Shown piece by piece: positions 18,609-27,937 of a DNA stretch of 64,000 bases (the first letter of the stretch is position 1; each line of letters opens with the position of its first letter). Below the pieces are notes generated by a model, which did no database searches, had not been told where the DNA came from, and was given only the letters and a program-made list of their open reading frames with translations. Made by a program: the position numbers and the translations under genes. Source of the stretch: Candidatus Gastranaerophilales bacterium (lineage in GTDB: Bacteria > Cyanobacteriota > Vampirovibrionia > Gastranaerophilales > Gastranaerophilaceae); contig CALUYB010000007.1 of the NCBI GenBank assembly GCA_944324905.1, positions 36,668 to 100,667 on the forward strand, written 5' to 3'.

Positions 18609-19495
18609 TGATTTTCACCTCCCAAAAATTGCTTGTAAGTTTGTCTGTCTTTTTCAAGATTTATTGTGATTTTTGGTTGTTGTGCTTCCATTTGAGCTTT
18701 TTTTGCAGCTGCTCTTTTTGCTTTTCGTTTACCAAAAAGAAAATTTAAAAGATGAGGCATAAAAGCAATTGTAATAGCAGCTTTTGTAGGTGTTATAGCT
18801 AAATCCGGAACTTTTTTATAGAATGTTGAAAAAGCGTCTGCTAAATCACCCGGTCTTAATTTTTTGCCACTTTTTAGAGTTGTTATAATTTCATCCCCAA
18901 ATTCATTTGAATCAATAAGTTTTCTATATACAGGGTCGTGAATATATTTTGCAAGATTTTTTGTTACTTTTTTAACGCCTTTTGAAACAGGTGTAAGAAT
19001 TAAATTTGAAAGGAAAAACCCTGTGACTGCTGCTACAATGTTTTTAGTTGCAGCCATTTGTTTATCTTCTTCTTCTGCCCCCGGCATTGCAAGAACACAG
19101 ATTGGTTTTAACATACCTGCTAAAAATATTGTGATGATGTTTTCAAATTTAGCTTCATTATTTTTTACAAGCCTTAGAGCTTTATTAAAAAATTCACTGT
19201 CAATAATTTTATATGCGAAATTCCCTGGTTTTTTTATTCCTTTGTATTCTTTGACACCTTCATTAATAACTTTGTTTAGTGATTTTTGTATTATTTTAGC
19301 GGTATCATCGCATAAATTTGCAGACCCGCTAAAGTTTACACTTTTAGCGGGTCTGTTGTTATATTCACAATTTTGCTTGCTTACACTTGGGCTATGTTCA
19401 TATTGGCCTGCGCCTTTCCTTGTCTTGCCCCTTGAACTTGTATATCGCAGAGAAGAATTATAATTTAGATCAGTTGTTAAATGCTTTGTTTTCAT
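18599..19495 (-). CDS. Unknown membrane-associated protein with NFSG motif
   Basis: 298 aa, no family recognised. The first 60 residues are polar and contain SVNFSGSAN; the rest is helical with hydrophobic segments near 122-140 (IITIFLAGMLKPICVLAM), 150-170 (AAVTGFFLSNLILTPV) and 235-252. A basic Lys/Arg/Ala-rich helix lies near the C terminus. It is first in a two-gene operon with the preceding similar protein. TATACT on the minus strand ends 6 nt before the ATG and no Shine-Dalgarno is seen, suggesting leaderless translation. Confidence 0.7.
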   Translation of the reverse strand: MKTKHLTTDLNYNSSLRYTSSRGKTRKGAGQYEHSPSVSKQNCEYNNRPAKSVNFSGSANLCDDTAKIIQKSLNKVINEGVKEYKGIKKPGNFAYKIIDSEFFNKALRLVKNNEAKFENIITIFLAGMLKPICVLAMPGAEEEDKQMAATKNIVAAVTGFFLSNLILTPVSKGVKKVTKNLAKYIHDPVYRKLIDSNEFGDEIITTLKSGKKLRPGDLADAFSTFYKKVPDLAITPTKAAITIAFMPHLLNFLFGKRKAKRAAAKKAQMEAQQPKITINLEKDRQTYKQFLGGENQCK

Positions 19496-19501
19496 GGTAC
19501 T

Positions 19502-19507
19502 AGTATA
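19502..19507 (-). promoter_or_regulatory. -10 box 6 nt upstream of the NFSG-protein start
   Basis: TATACT on the minus strand with only AGTACC between it and the ATG. No convincing -35 box is visible at 16-18 bp. Confidence 0.3.
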
Positions 19508-19558
19508 AAGTAAAAAAATATTTTTCTTTGCTAGTATTAAAATAATGATTTACAAAAT

Positions 19559-20548
19559 TTAATAATTTGCGAAAACGCTTGCGCAGCAATGATTTAATTT
19601 TTTAGAAATATAATTTTCAAGTTTATCAACTATAATTTTTTCTAAATTTATATCATAAAGCGAGTTAATTTCTTTTATAAAAAAGCATGGACTTGTTATA
19701 TTAATTTCAATTATTTTTCCGTCAATAACGTCCAATCCTGCCATAACTACACCATCATTAAGTAATTTTTCAGAAATAACTTTTTCAATTTCTTTTTCTT
19801 TTGGAGTGAGCGAGGTTAATTTTAAATTCGCATCGCAGTGTTCATTAAACTTAAAATCGTCATTTGTTGCAACTTTTTGTACACTGTAGTCAAAAATTTC
19901 TCCGCAAATAAATATAATTCTTTTATCCCCGTTTTTAATTTCAGGTAAAAATTCTTGAACCATAACGGTAGTTTTACCATTTTCTGTTGCAGTGTTTATT
20001 ATTGTGTTTGTGTTTTTATCTCCATTGTATAAGTAAAACACCCCGCTTGAAAAACAACGATTAAGAGGTTTTATAACTATTTCATTATATTCTTTTAAAA
20101 ATTCTCTTATAAGTTTGGGATCTGAGGTTACTATATTTTTTGGTGCGATTGATGGAAAATCATTAATATATAGTTTTTCGTTTTTATTTCTTATTGCATC
20201 AGGAGAATTTAAAACAAGGGTTTTTTTAGTATTAACCATACTTAAAATATAAGTTGCGTTAATGTAATTAATATCAACAGGTGGGTCGGGTCTAAAAAAT
20301 ATTGTGTCAAATTCATCTAATGGTAAATTTTTAAGTTCTTTTTCTTTTAAAAGTTCATAGCCGTCAAAAAAGGTATTTGTACAAAAGCAAAACGGTTTTG
20401 AGTTTTGAATGTTTAGCATATTTTTAGTGGCGACAAAAACACTGTGAGAGCGCTTTAAAAATTCAACGTTCAGCCAAAAATTTGTTACAAGTTTATTAAA
20501 TTCAAAGTATTTAAATTCTAATTCATCAATAATAAAAAGTATTCGCAT
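19559..20548 (-). CDS. gshB: Glutathione synthetase-like ATP-grasp ligase
   Basis: 329 aa, the length of prokaryotic GshB, which joins gamma-glutamylcysteine and glycine. Matching blocks are FFRPDPPVDINYI, LNSPDAIRNKNEKLY (substrate-binding N-terminal domain), VIKPLNRCFSSGVF (ATP-grasp, phosphate loop) and DVIDGKIIEINITSPC (metal and substrate site). The usual SPTG of GshB reads SPCF here. No gshA is nearby, so another thiol or amide product is possible. It is transcribed alone, divergently from the following small-protein/TPR operon. Confidence 0.85.
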   Translation of the reverse strand: MRILFIIDELEFKYFEFNKLVTNFWLNVEFLKRSHSVFVATKNMLNIQNSKPFCFCTNTFFDGYELLKEKELKNLPLDEFDTIFFRPDPPVDINYINATYILSMVNTKKTLVLNSPDAIRNKNEKLYINDFPSIAPKNIVTSDPKLIREFLKEYNEIVIKPLNRCFSSGVFYLYNGDKNTNTIINTATENGKTTVMVQEFLPEIKNGDKRIIFICGEIFDYSVQKVATNDDFKFNEHCDANLKLTSLTPKEKEIEKVISEKLLNDGVVMAGLDVIDGKIIEINITSPCFFIKEINSLYDINLEKIIVDKLENYISKKLNHCCASVFANY

Positions 20549-20606
20549 AACAATATAAATTATATAATAAACAAAACGTACGATTTTAAAAATTTTTTTT
20601 ATATAG

Positions 20607-20612
20607 TATAAT
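20607..20612 (+). promoter_or_regulatory. -10 box 7 nt upstream of the Cys-rich small protein
   Basis: A consensus TATAAT lies 7 nt before the ATG at 20620, which would put the transcription start at the start codon. The -35 region is A/T-rich with no good match. Confidence 0.4.
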
Positions 20613-20619
20613 TGCAGGC

Positions 20620-20829
20620 ATGAACAAATGTCCTTTTAACAACAATTTTTGCAACAGTGAATGTGCGTTATTTATTTCAAAAGATGAATTAAACGAACTT
20701 GTTGTAAACAGATTAAAAGCAATAGGAGTTTTTAATGACACCAGTGGGGGTATATGTTCGCTTAAATCAATGGCATTAGCACAATCTCGCTATATATTTG
20801 AAAATACTACTGTATATAACAAAAATTAA
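20620..20829 (+). CDS. Small Cys-rich protein of unknown function
   Basis: 69 aa. Three Cys in the first 15 residues (KCPFNNNFCNSECALF) and a fourth near residue 46 (GGICSLK) suggest a bound metal ion, possibly zinc or iron-sulfur. No family was recognised. It begins an operon-like run with a TPR protein 17 bp downstream. The start codon seems to coincide with the transcription start. Confidence 0.65.
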   Translation: MNKCPFNNNFCNSECALFISKDELNELVVNRLKAIGVFNDTSGGICSLKSMALAQSRYIFENTTVYNKN

Positions 20830-20846
20830 GAAAGATGTAACTAACA

Positions 20847-21887
20847 ATGCATAAAGAAATTTTAATTGAAGATTTGAAAAAGAAAATAGCCCAATCGCCC
20901 AATTGTGATGATAACTATAGGGCACTTGCAAATATTTATGTTGCTGATGAAGATTACGAAAACGCGCTAAAGGTATATGAGGATTTGCTTAAAAATTTTC
21001 CTGATGACATGCAAGCTCTCATAAATACAGGTAGTATTTATTTTTATAAAAAAAATTACGAAAAGGCTATCGAAAATTATTTAAGGGCAAATAAATCAGA
21101 CTCATCGTCATTTGCAGTGAATTACAATTTAGGAAACGTTTACGCTGAAATAGGTAGTTTTCAAAATGCCCTTAAATATTACAATAAGGCACTTGAAATA
21201 AAGCCCAATACGCCTGATGTCTACAGTGCAATCGGTTTTTTGTATCAAGATAACGAAGATTACCAAGAAGCAAGGAGATATTATCAAAAAGCCATTGATA
21301 TCGAACCAAATTGTCCTGAATATCATATAAACCTTGCAAATGTTTACCAAAAGATTGACGAGTTTTCATCTGCTTGTGAACACTATAAAATAGCTTATGA
21401 GTTTGATAAATCTGATAAAAAAGCTTGTTTGTGCCTTGCAAATGCTTATGCTTCACTTGAAAACTTTAGTGAATCCGAAAAATATTTTGAATACACAACA
21501 AAAATTGATCCTAATTATTATCCTACATGGGTATGCTGGGCAATTGCAAAGGCTGATGAGGGCGACTTAGACAAAGCTATAATGCTATTTAAGCATGCTA
21601 TAGAACTTGATGTTTCAAAACCAAATGCTTATCTATTACTTGCAAATATACTAATAACTCAAAAACGTTATCAAGAGGCAGTTGGCTTGTACGAAAAAGC
21701 TTTAAAATTAACAGAAAAAGGCACTAAAATATATGTACTTATGGCAAACGCTTATATGATGCTTGATAAGCCTTCTTTAGCCGCAAAATATTACAGACTT
21801 GCCATGAAAGAAGATCCTGAAAACTTAGAAATTAAACTTATTTACACTGATGTTGCAAATAATTTTATATTGAAAAAGGTAGGTTAA
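20847..21887 (+). CDS. TPR-repeat protein
   Basis: 346 aa made almost entirely of 34-residue tetratricopeptide repeats, with consensus pieces such as VYAEIGSFQNALKYYNKALEIKPN and the recurring A-x3-Y and P at repeat ends. TPR proteins are scaffolds for protein-protein contacts. No signal peptide is visible, so it is probably cytoplasmic. Its stop codon abuts the next start (TAAATG). The partner is unknown. Confidence 0.88.
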   Translation: MHKEILIEDLKKKIAQSPNCDDNYRALANIYVADEDYENALKVYEDLLKNFPDDMQALINTGSIYFYKKNYEKAIENYLRANKSDSSSFAVNYNLGNVYAEIGSFQNALKYYNKALEIKPNTPDVYSAIGFLYQDNEDYQEARRYYQKAIDIEPNCPEYHINLANVYQKIDEFSSACEHYKIAYEFDKSDKKACLCLANAYASLENFSESEKYFEYTTKIDPNYYPTWVCWAIAKADEGDLDKAIMLFKHAIELDVSKPNAYLLLANILITQKRYQEAVGLYEKALKLTEKGTKIYVLMANAYMMLDKPSLAAKYYRLAMKEDPENLEIKLIYTDVANNFILKKVG

Positions 21888-22304
21888 ATGAACTCAAAAG
21901 GTGTTGGCTATGCTTTTATAGAAAGAATAATTGCGGCATTGTCTTATCTGACTTTTGGCATAGCAGGAGTTATTTGGATTGTAGTTTGCTATATAGCTAA
22001 AAATACCATGTCGCCTTTTTGCTCTTATAATGTCTATCAGTCGATATTTTTTGCGTTCTTCTTGTATATCTTAACCCTTGTTTGCGAAATTGCAGCAGGG
22101 CTTTTGAGTGCTGTTCCTTTTTTAGGGGAAATTGTTAATAAATTTGCAATATTTTTTACCCAGACACCAATATTTTTTACCTACAGTTTGTGGGGATTAA
22201 TTATTTTTGTTCTAACCTGTTATCTGGCAATTTTTGCGTTTTTTGGCAGATATCCTTATTTACCGTTTATTTCTGATGTTATAAATTCAGGTTTTAGGAG
22301 GTAA
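21888..22304 (+). CDS. Small polytopic membrane protein of unknown function
   Basis: 138 aa with four hydrophobic segments (about 10-35, 48-72, 75-92 and 98-125), short loops and a basic C terminus. It is coupled directly to the TPR gene (TAA followed at once by ATG). No family assigned. Its C-terminal codons contain the AGGAGG ribosome site of the next gene. Confidence 0.75.
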   Translation: MNSKGVGYAFIERIIAALSYLTFGIAGVIWIVVCYIAKNTMSPFCSYNVYQSIFFAFFLYILTLVCEIAAGLLSAVPFLGEIVNKFAIFFTQTPIFFTYSLWGLIIFVLTCYLAIFAFFGRYPYLPFISDVINSGFRR

Positions 22305-22306
22305 AA

Positions 22307-22717
22307 ATTAAAAAGTTATTTTTAGCGGCATTTGTTTTTTTAAATTCCATCGCAACTTTTGCTATGGACTCCCCTTATTCATCAAGCGAGTTTCAGGAAG
22401 TTTTAAAACATGATAATTATGAACCAAATTATTTTACTCTTATTTTTGGTTTAATAATTGTTATTTGTTTGATTTATTTTACAGGTTATTTTTATCAAAA
22501 ACTTGTTGGGGTAAATTCAAAGTTAAATAAAAACGCAAATGGTGATGATGATTTTAATAAAGTAAAAATTATCTCAACGACACCACTGGGGCAAGGAAAA
22601 AATATTTTTGTTGTTGAAATAAAAAATAAACACTTGGTTTTAGGTGCTACGGAAAATCAAATAAATCTTCTTAAGGAATTTGATAAAAGTTATTTTACAG
22701 AGGGAAAAAGTGAGTAA
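22307..22717 (+). CDS. FliO-like membrane protein, apparent ATT start codon
   Basis: Reading from the first ATG (22364) gives 117 aa with no signal sequence. The same frame stays open upstream to an ATT at 22307, 5 nt after a perfect AGGAGG (22296-22301), and this adds a textbook signal peptide (KKLFLAAFVFLNSIATFA). The mature part has one membrane helix (YFTLIFGLIIVICLIYFTGY) and a cytoplasmic domain with IISTTPLGQGKNIFVVEI and HLVLGATENQINLL. This pattern matches FliO, an accessory protein of the flagellar export gate. No other flagellar gene is in view, so a role outside flagella is possible. ATT initiation is inferred. Confidence 0.65.
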   Translation: MKKLFLAAFVFLNSIATFAMDSPYSSSEFQEVLKHDNYEPNYFTLIFGLIIVICLIYFTGYFYQKLVGVNSKLNKNANGDDDFNKVKIISTTPLGQGKNIFVVEIKNKHLVLGATENQINLLKEFDKSYFTEGKSE

Positions 22718-23576
22718 GGTTGTAAAAATCGGAAAGTATAATGTTGGTGATTTGAGCCACTGTTTTATAATTGCAGAGATTGGGATTAACCATAATGGGG
22801 ATATTAATCTGGCAAAAAAACTTATTAAAATGGCGCATGACTTAGGTGCTGACGCGGTAAAATTTCAAAAAAGAACAGTTGATGTTGTCTATACGCAGCA
22901 TGAACTTGAAATGGAGCGCCCTAACCCTTTTGGCAATACAAACGGTGATTTAAAAAGAGGGCTTGAGTTTGGGTATGGCGAGTACAGAGAAATTGATGAG
23001 TACTGTAAAAAACTTTCTATGATGTGGTTTGCGTCATGCTGGGATGAAGAATCAGTAGATTTTATTGAACAATTTAACCCTCCTTGTCATAAAATTGCGT
23101 CAGCTTGCCTGACTAACGACAAATTAATTTCATATATCAAAAGCAGGGGTAGGCCAATTTTACTTGCAACAGGCATGAGCACACAAGAACAAATTGACCA
23201 TGCTGTTGATATTTTAGGGCAAGATAACCTTGTTCTTATGCACTGTACCTCTACTTATCCAAGCAGCGAGGCAGAGCTTAATTTAAATGTTATACCAAAT
23301 TATATAGAAAAATATGAATGCCCTATAGGCTATAGTGGCCATGAAAAAGGTGTTTTCCCTTCGGTGCTAGCAGCATCAATGGGTGCGTGTGCCATTGAAA
23401 GACATATAACAACAGATAGAACACTCTGGGGGTCTGATCATCCGGCAAGCCTTGAACCTGACGGGTTAAGAAGGTTAGTGCGTGATATAAGACTATTAAA
23501 CACTATAAAAGGTGATGGTAAAAAAGTTGTTTATGAGTCTGAATTACCTATAATTAAAAAGTTAAGAAGGGTGTAA
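22710..23576 (+). CDS. neuB: NeuB/SpsE-family nonulosonate (sialic acid-type) synthase
   Basis: Condenses phosphoenolpyruvate with an N-acyl-mannosamine-type sugar to build sialic acid or a related nonulosonic acid for the cell surface. The TIM-barrel synthase signature is clear: IAEIGINHNGD, VKFQKR, FASCWDEESVDF, HKIASACL, LMHCTSTYPS, GYSGHE and ERHIT. The GTG at 22710 is preferred as start: it has an AGAGGG site and overlaps the previous stop by 8 bp, whereas earlier candidates extend into the upstream gene. There is no C-terminal antifreeze (SAF) domain, so the protein is shorter than NeuB of E. coli. Substrate is not determinable. Confidence 0.88.
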   Translation: MSKVVKIGKYNVGDLSHCFIIAEIGINHNGDINLAKKLIKMAHDLGADAVKFQKRTVDVVYTQHELEMERPNPFGNTNGDLKRGLEFGYGEYREIDEYCKKLSMMWFASCWDEESVDFIEQFNPPCHKIASACLTNDKLISYIKSRGRPILLATGMSTQEQIDHAVDILGQDNLVLMHCTSTYPSSEAELNLNVIPNYIEKYECPIGYSGHEKGVFPSVLAASMGACAIERHITTDRTLWGSDHPASLEPDGLRRLVRDIRLLNTIKGDGKKVVYESELPIIKKLRRV

Positions 23577-23578
23577 AA

Positions 23579-24058
23579 ATGCTAAAACTTTCTAAAGATA
23601 TAAAACTTGTTGCGTCTGATTTTGATGGAGTTTTTACAGATGGCTCAGTATACATTGATGAAGATTTAAAGCAAGTTAAAAAGATAAATTTTTCAGATAT
23701 TATGGGCGTTTCAAGGCTCATAAAGGCTGGTTATAAATTTGCAATTATTTCAGGTGAAACCTCAAATATTTTAAACTATTTTAAAAATAAATTTAACATT
23801 GATGAAATCCATGGCGGTATTCGTCAAAAGGGTATTGTGCTCAGTGAAATAATGAAAAAATATTCACTAAGTCCTGATGAAGTTCTCTACATTGGTGATG
23901 ATGTAAACGATATTGCAGCTTTTGAGTGTGTGACTTACAAAATTGCGCCAAAAAACGCAAATCCTATTTTAAAATTAAGAGATGACATACAAATTACTCA
24001 AAATTCAGGCGGTTATGGCGCATTTCGTGAAGTTGTTGATGAGCTTTTAAATTCATAG
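23579..24058 (+). CDS. KdsC-like HAD phosphatase
   Basis: 159 aa. HAD motif I is SDFDGVFTDG, motif II is AIISGE and motif III/IV is YIGDDVNDIAAF. Enzymes of this type (KdsC, or the phosphatase part of NeuA-linked proteins) remove phosphate from KDO-8-phosphate or sialic acid-9-phosphate. Its position 3 bp after the NeuB-like gene points to the same sugar pathway, acting on the product of that synthase. No cytidylyltransferase is adjacent. Confidence 0.88.
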   Translation: MLKLSKDIKLVASDFDGVFTDGSVYIDEDLKQVKKINFSDIMGVSRLIKAGYKFAIISGETSNILNYFKNKFNIDEIHGGIRQKGIVLSEIMKKYSLSPDEVLYIGDDVNDIAAFECVTYKIAPKNANPILKLRDDIQITQNSGGYGAFREVVDELLNS

Positions 24059-24071
24059 TAAAATTATTGTA

Positions 24072-25784
24072 ATGTTTAAGTTTTTTCAAAAAATTGCAAA
24101 GCAGGTAAACAAATTTAACTCTTTTGTAAACGATTATAAAAGCGTTGGCAAGGAGGTTTCTCTACCATCACATGCTTATGTTAACTGGGGAGTTCAGTTA
24201 ATTGAATCAGGTAAAGAAGATGAAGCGCTTGAAAAATTTTTACAAAGTGCTGATATGGTAAACTCCACTCCTGACGCTTTTGTTAATTTAGGTATAATTT
24301 GCGCTAAAAAAGCTGATTACGAGCAAGCTTGTAAATTTTTTAGAAAAGCAATAAAAACAGATGAAACTTGCGCTAAGGCATGGACACTTTTAGCCAGTGC
24401 ATACAGTGAAATGGGTAATTATAAAGAGGCAAAAAGAGCTTTTAAAATTTCGCTAAAGTATGACAAAAGGAATTTTCAAACATATCTAAATCAAGGTATA
24501 TTTTTTGCAAAAATTGGCGAAAATCAAGACGCACTTATGAGTTTGAGAAATGCATATGCTTGCAATCCTCAAGAACCCCAAAGTGTCTTTTTATCAGGTA
24601 TTATATACTCTCAAATGAAAAATTACGAAGATGCGATTAAGATGTTTAAGCTTGCAATTACTTCATCTCCTTTTCACTCAGAAGCACTTTATCATCTTGC
24701 TTATTGTTATTATCAACAAAAAAATTATGAGCTTGCGATTAATTATGCTAAAAAATCTAAAAGCGCAAGTCCTACAAAAATAGAAAACTTTATCATTATT
24801 GCTGAAAGTTATATGGCGCAGAAAAATAAAGAAGAATGTTTTAAAACCTTTGAAGAAGCTAAAAAAACAGGACTTGTATCTTATCAGCTTTTGTATTCAA
24901 AAGGCGTTGCTTATCAGTCTTTTGAAATGTGGGAAGAAGCAATTGAGCCTCTAAAATCTGCTATTGAGCTTGATAATACTAATTTTCTTGCATATTATGG
25001 ACTTTCTCTGTCGTATTTAAAACTTGAAAAAGACGAGCAAGCCGTAGATATTCTTGAAAAAGTTCTTGAGTTGAACCCTGAACATACAATATCTATGTAT
25101 AATTATGGGCAATTGTTATTTAAGCAAAAGAAATATGACGAAGCAATAACTTGGTATAAAAAAGCCCTTGCGACCGATGCGAAACTTGTAAATATTTACT
25201 TTAATATTGCAAGTGCTTATCAAATGAATGGCGATGTTCAAAAGGCAATTAAATACTGGGAAAAAACTGTTGAATATGATCCAAATAACGCAAGCGCACT
25301 GTTAAATCTTGCAAACACTTATTCAAGCATGGGTGATGGCGCTCTTGCTCTAAGAAAAGCAAGAAGCGCTTATATGCTTGATAAAACCAATGCCGATGTC
25401 ATTATGGCATATGCAATTATTCTTATGAAAGAGAATGACATCTACAGCGCAAAAGAAAAGTTTGAGGAAATCCTTGAAATTAAGCCTGATTTAATCGTTG
25501 CAAAATTTGCTCTTATTGAGTGTATGATTAAAACAAATAAGCCAAAAGAGGCTATGGCAGAGCTTGAAAAGTATCGAGAGGAATATGCTGATAAAAAAGA
25601 ATTTATGATGCTAAATCTTTTGGCATACGTAAAAATTGAAGAAATGGAACAAAATAACTATTTAGTTGAACAAATTATAGATATTTGTGATAAAATATTG
25701 ACTACCACAGGCGAGGACGTCTGGGTAGAAAATGTAAAAAATGAGTATTTAAAGAAGCAAGACAACGCTAACTGTAAAGGATGA
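24072..25784 (+). CDS. Large TPR-repeat protein
   Basis: 570 aa, mostly tandem tetratricopeptide repeats after a short N-terminal segment (1-40). Typical repeat pieces are AYSEMGNYKEAKRAFKISLKYD and ALATDAKLVNIYFNIASAYQ. It may scaffold surface-glycan or envelope assembly, judged only by its place after the NeuB/KdsC pair. It shares repeat style with the 346-aa TPR protein at 20.8 kb. Its stop overlaps or abuts the lysC start. Confidence 0.87.
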   Translation: MFKFFQKIAKQVNKFNSFVNDYKSVGKEVSLPSHAYVNWGVQLIESGKEDEALEKFLQSADMVNSTPDAFVNLGIICAKKADYEQACKFFRKAIKTDETCAKAWTLLASAYSEMGNYKEAKRAFKISLKYDKRNFQTYLNQGIFFAKIGENQDALMSLRNAYACNPQEPQSVFLSGIIYSQMKNYEDAIKMFKLAITSSPFHSEALYHLAYCYYQQKNYELAINYAKKSKSASPTKIENFIIIAESYMAQKNKEECFKTFEEAKKTGLVSYQLLYSKGVAYQSFEMWEEAIEPLKSAIELDNTNFLAYYGLSLSYLKLEKDEQAVDILEKVLELNPEHTISMYNYGQLLFKQKKYDEAITWYKKALATDAKLVNIYFNIASAYQMNGDVQKAIKYWEKTVEYDPNNASALLNLANTYSSMGDGALALRKARSAYMLDKTNADVIMAYAIILMKENDIYSAKEKFEEILEIKPDLIVAKFALIECMIKTNKPKEAMAELEKYREEYADKKEFMMLNLLAYVKIEEMEQNNYLVEQIIDICDKILTTTGEDVWVENVKNEYLKKQDNANCKG

Positions 25785-25786
25785 AA

Positions 25787-27046
25787 ATGGGAATCGTAGT
25801 TCAAAAGTTCGGCGGTACATCGGTAGCAGACGCCGAAAAAATCAAAAATGTAGCCGATGCGGTAATTAGGGAAAAATTAAACGGAAACAAAGTCATTGTT
25901 GTAGTTTCAGCTATGGGACACACAACAGACAATTTAATTAAGTTGTCAAAAGAAATTACAACAACTCCGCCTGATCGTGAAATGGATATGTTATTGTCAA
26001 CAGGTGAGCAAGTTTCTATGTCATTGCTTGCTATGGCGATTAATGAAAAAGGTCATAAGGCTGTAAGTTTAAACGCTATGCAGGTTGGTATTATGACTGA
26101 GCCTAACCACTGTAGGGCAAGAATTGTAGATATTAAGCATGACAGAGTTAAAAGACACCTTGATAACGATGAAATAGTTATAATTGCAGGATTTCAAGGA
26201 ATAACAGACGATGGTGAAATTACAACGCTGGGCAGAGGCGGTTCTGATACATCGGCTGTAGCGCTTGCTGCTGCATTTAAGGCAGACAGATGTGATATTT
26301 ATTCTGATGTAGAAGGTGTTTATACAACTGACCCAAGAGTTGTACCTACTGCTCAAAAGCTTGAAGTTATATCATACGAAGAAATGCTTGAGTTGGCGCG
26401 CGTTGGGGCAAATGTACTACATCCGCGCTCTGTTGAAACAGCAAAACTTTGTGATGTACCAATGAGAGTTCGCAGCTCTTTTAAACTTGATGACTTAGGA
26501 ACACTAATAATAGGAGTAGATAAAATGGAATTACATAAACCAGTTACAGGCCTTGCTTGCGATAGCTCTCAAGTAAGAATAGTTATTTGCGATGTGCCTG
26601 ATAAACCGGGTAACGCTGGAAAATTGTTTACCTTGCTTGCAGATTGCGGTTTAAGTGTTGATATGATTATTCAATCTTATGCAAGAAGCACAGGCAACAC
26701 AAACGATATAGCATTCACAATTGATAAAAACGACGTAGCTAAATTTGATGAAGTTATACCTGAAATTAAAAAAGTTTTAAACCCAAGCAATATTCACTTA
26801 GATGAAGATATAGCAAAAGTTTCAATTGTAGGTGCAGGCATGATAGATCGCCCTGGTATTGCCGCAACTATGTTTGAAACGCTTGCAAAATTGGGAATAA
26901 ATATTAAAATGATTTCTACATCTGAAATCAAAATAAGCTGTCTTGTTGAAAAATGCCACGCAAAAGAAGCTGTTGTCGCTCTTTGCAATGTGTTTGAACT
27001 TGACGGTGCTGCAGTTGCAGATGTAAAAGGTGATTTGCCTGTTTAG
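25787..27046 (+). CDS. lysC: Aspartate kinase
   Basis: Phosphorylates aspartate, the first step towards lysine, threonine and methionine. The N-terminal kinase domain has VQKFGGTSV, VVVSAMG, STGEQVSM and GRGGSDTSAVALA; two ACT regulatory domains fill the C-terminal third (VRIVICDVPDKPGNAGK and VSIVGAGMIDRPGIAA), indicating feedback control by amino acids. About 420 aa, as in cyanobacterial and Bacillus class enzymes. The second ATG (25787) is preferred because it has an AAAGGA site at proper spacing; the ATG at 25781 overlaps the previous stop. Confidence 0.96.
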   Translation: MGIVVQKFGGTSVADAEKIKNVADAVIREKLNGNKVIVVVSAMGHTTDNLIKLSKEITTTPPDREMDMLLSTGEQVSMSLLAMAINEKGHKAVSLNAMQVGIMTEPNHCRARIVDIKHDRVKRHLDNDEIVIIAGFQGITDDGEITTLGRGGSDTSAVALAAAFKADRCDIYSDVEGVYTTDPRVVPTAQKLEVISYEEMLELARVGANVLHPRSVETAKLCDVPMRVRSSFKLDDLGTLIIGVDKMELHKPVTGLACDSSQVRIVICDVPDKPGNAGKLFTLLADCGLSVDMIIQSYARSTGNTNDIAFTIDKNDVAKFDEVIPEIKKVLNPSNIHLDEDIAKVSIVGAGMIDRPGIAATMFETLAKLGINIKMISTSEIKISCLVEKCHAKEAVVALCNVFELDGAAVADVKGDLPV

Positions 27047-27937
27047 ATGTTTAAACTAATTTGCGGACTAGGAAATTCGGATATTGAAAACATTAAAGCC
27101 CTTGTGAAGCTATATGCTAAAGCAGGGGCTTGGATGTTTGATGTTTCTCCGTTTGCTCTAGCGGCGCTAAATGAAGCTATAGAAGAAATTGGCCTTAACA
27201 AAGCGAATTTTAAATACTGTGTTTCAATTCCAGTTGAGGGTGATGTTCATGGCAAAAAGGCAAAAATTTTGCCTGATAAATGTAAAAAATGTGACAAATG
27301 CGCAAAAAAATGTCCGCAAAGCGCAATTAGCGGTTTTATTGTAGATGAAAGTAAGTGTATAGGTTGTGGAATTTGTAAAAAAGTTTGCTCCCATGGTGCA
27401 ATTAAACTTTTTGATAAAACAGACTACTTTGATGAATTTAAAAGGCTTTTAAAAACAAATTTAAAGCTTGATTGCGTAGAATTGCACGCCTCAGTTGCAA
27501 ACAAAAATCTTGTCATTAAAAAATTAAAAAAAATATGCAAAAAATTCAAGGGCGAAATAAGCCTCTGTATTTCAAGAAAGCATTTTTCAACTCTTGATGT
27601 TGTTGAAATTATTAATCAAGCAAAAGAAATTGCAAAAGATAATGTTGCTTTTTATGTTCAGGCAGATGGGAATTCAATGAACGGCGCAAATGCGCAATTG
27701 ACCTCTACTATTGAATGTGCAGCTTTTGCTTGTGCATTAAAAGAGGCGGGGATTGATGAGAAAATTTTAATTTTAAGTGGCGGTGTCAATGAATACACTA
27801 AAAAATTATGCAACGAATTGTCATTAAATCCTCTTGCAATTGCTTTTGGAACATACGCAAGAAAAGCTGTTTTAAACCTTGAGCAAAATGAGGCTCTTGA
27901 AGTTGCAAAAAGGTTGGTAGAAAATGCCAATTGTTAA
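27047..27937 (+). CDS. LdpA-like iron-sulfur protein
   Basis: 296 aa with two [4Fe-4S] ferredoxin motifs near residues 79-115 (CKKCDKCAKKCP and CIGCGICKKVCS). The N-terminal LVKLYAKAGAWMFDVSP and the C-terminal half resemble LdpA, a cyanobacterial redox-linked protein known from the circadian input pathway of Synechococcus. The family is essentially cyanobacterial, so this supports a relative of Cyanobacteria. No clock or photosynthesis genes are in the window, so the role here is unknown. It sits directly after lysC (TAG then ATG) and overlaps tilS by 14 bp. Confidence 0.75.
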   Translation: MFKLICGLGNSDIENIKALVKLYAKAGAWMFDVSPFALAALNEAIEEIGLNKANFKYCVSIPVEGDVHGKKAKILPDKCKKCDKCAKKCPQSAISGFIVDESKCIGCGICKKVCSHGAIKLFDKTDYFDEFKRLLKTNLKLDCVELHASVANKNLVIKKLKKICKKFKGEISLCISRKHFSTLDVVEIINQAKEIAKDNVAFYVQADGNSMNGANAQLTSTIECAAFACALKEAGIDEKILILSGGVNEYTKKLCNELSLNPLAIAFGTYARKAVLNLEQNEALEVAKRLVENANC

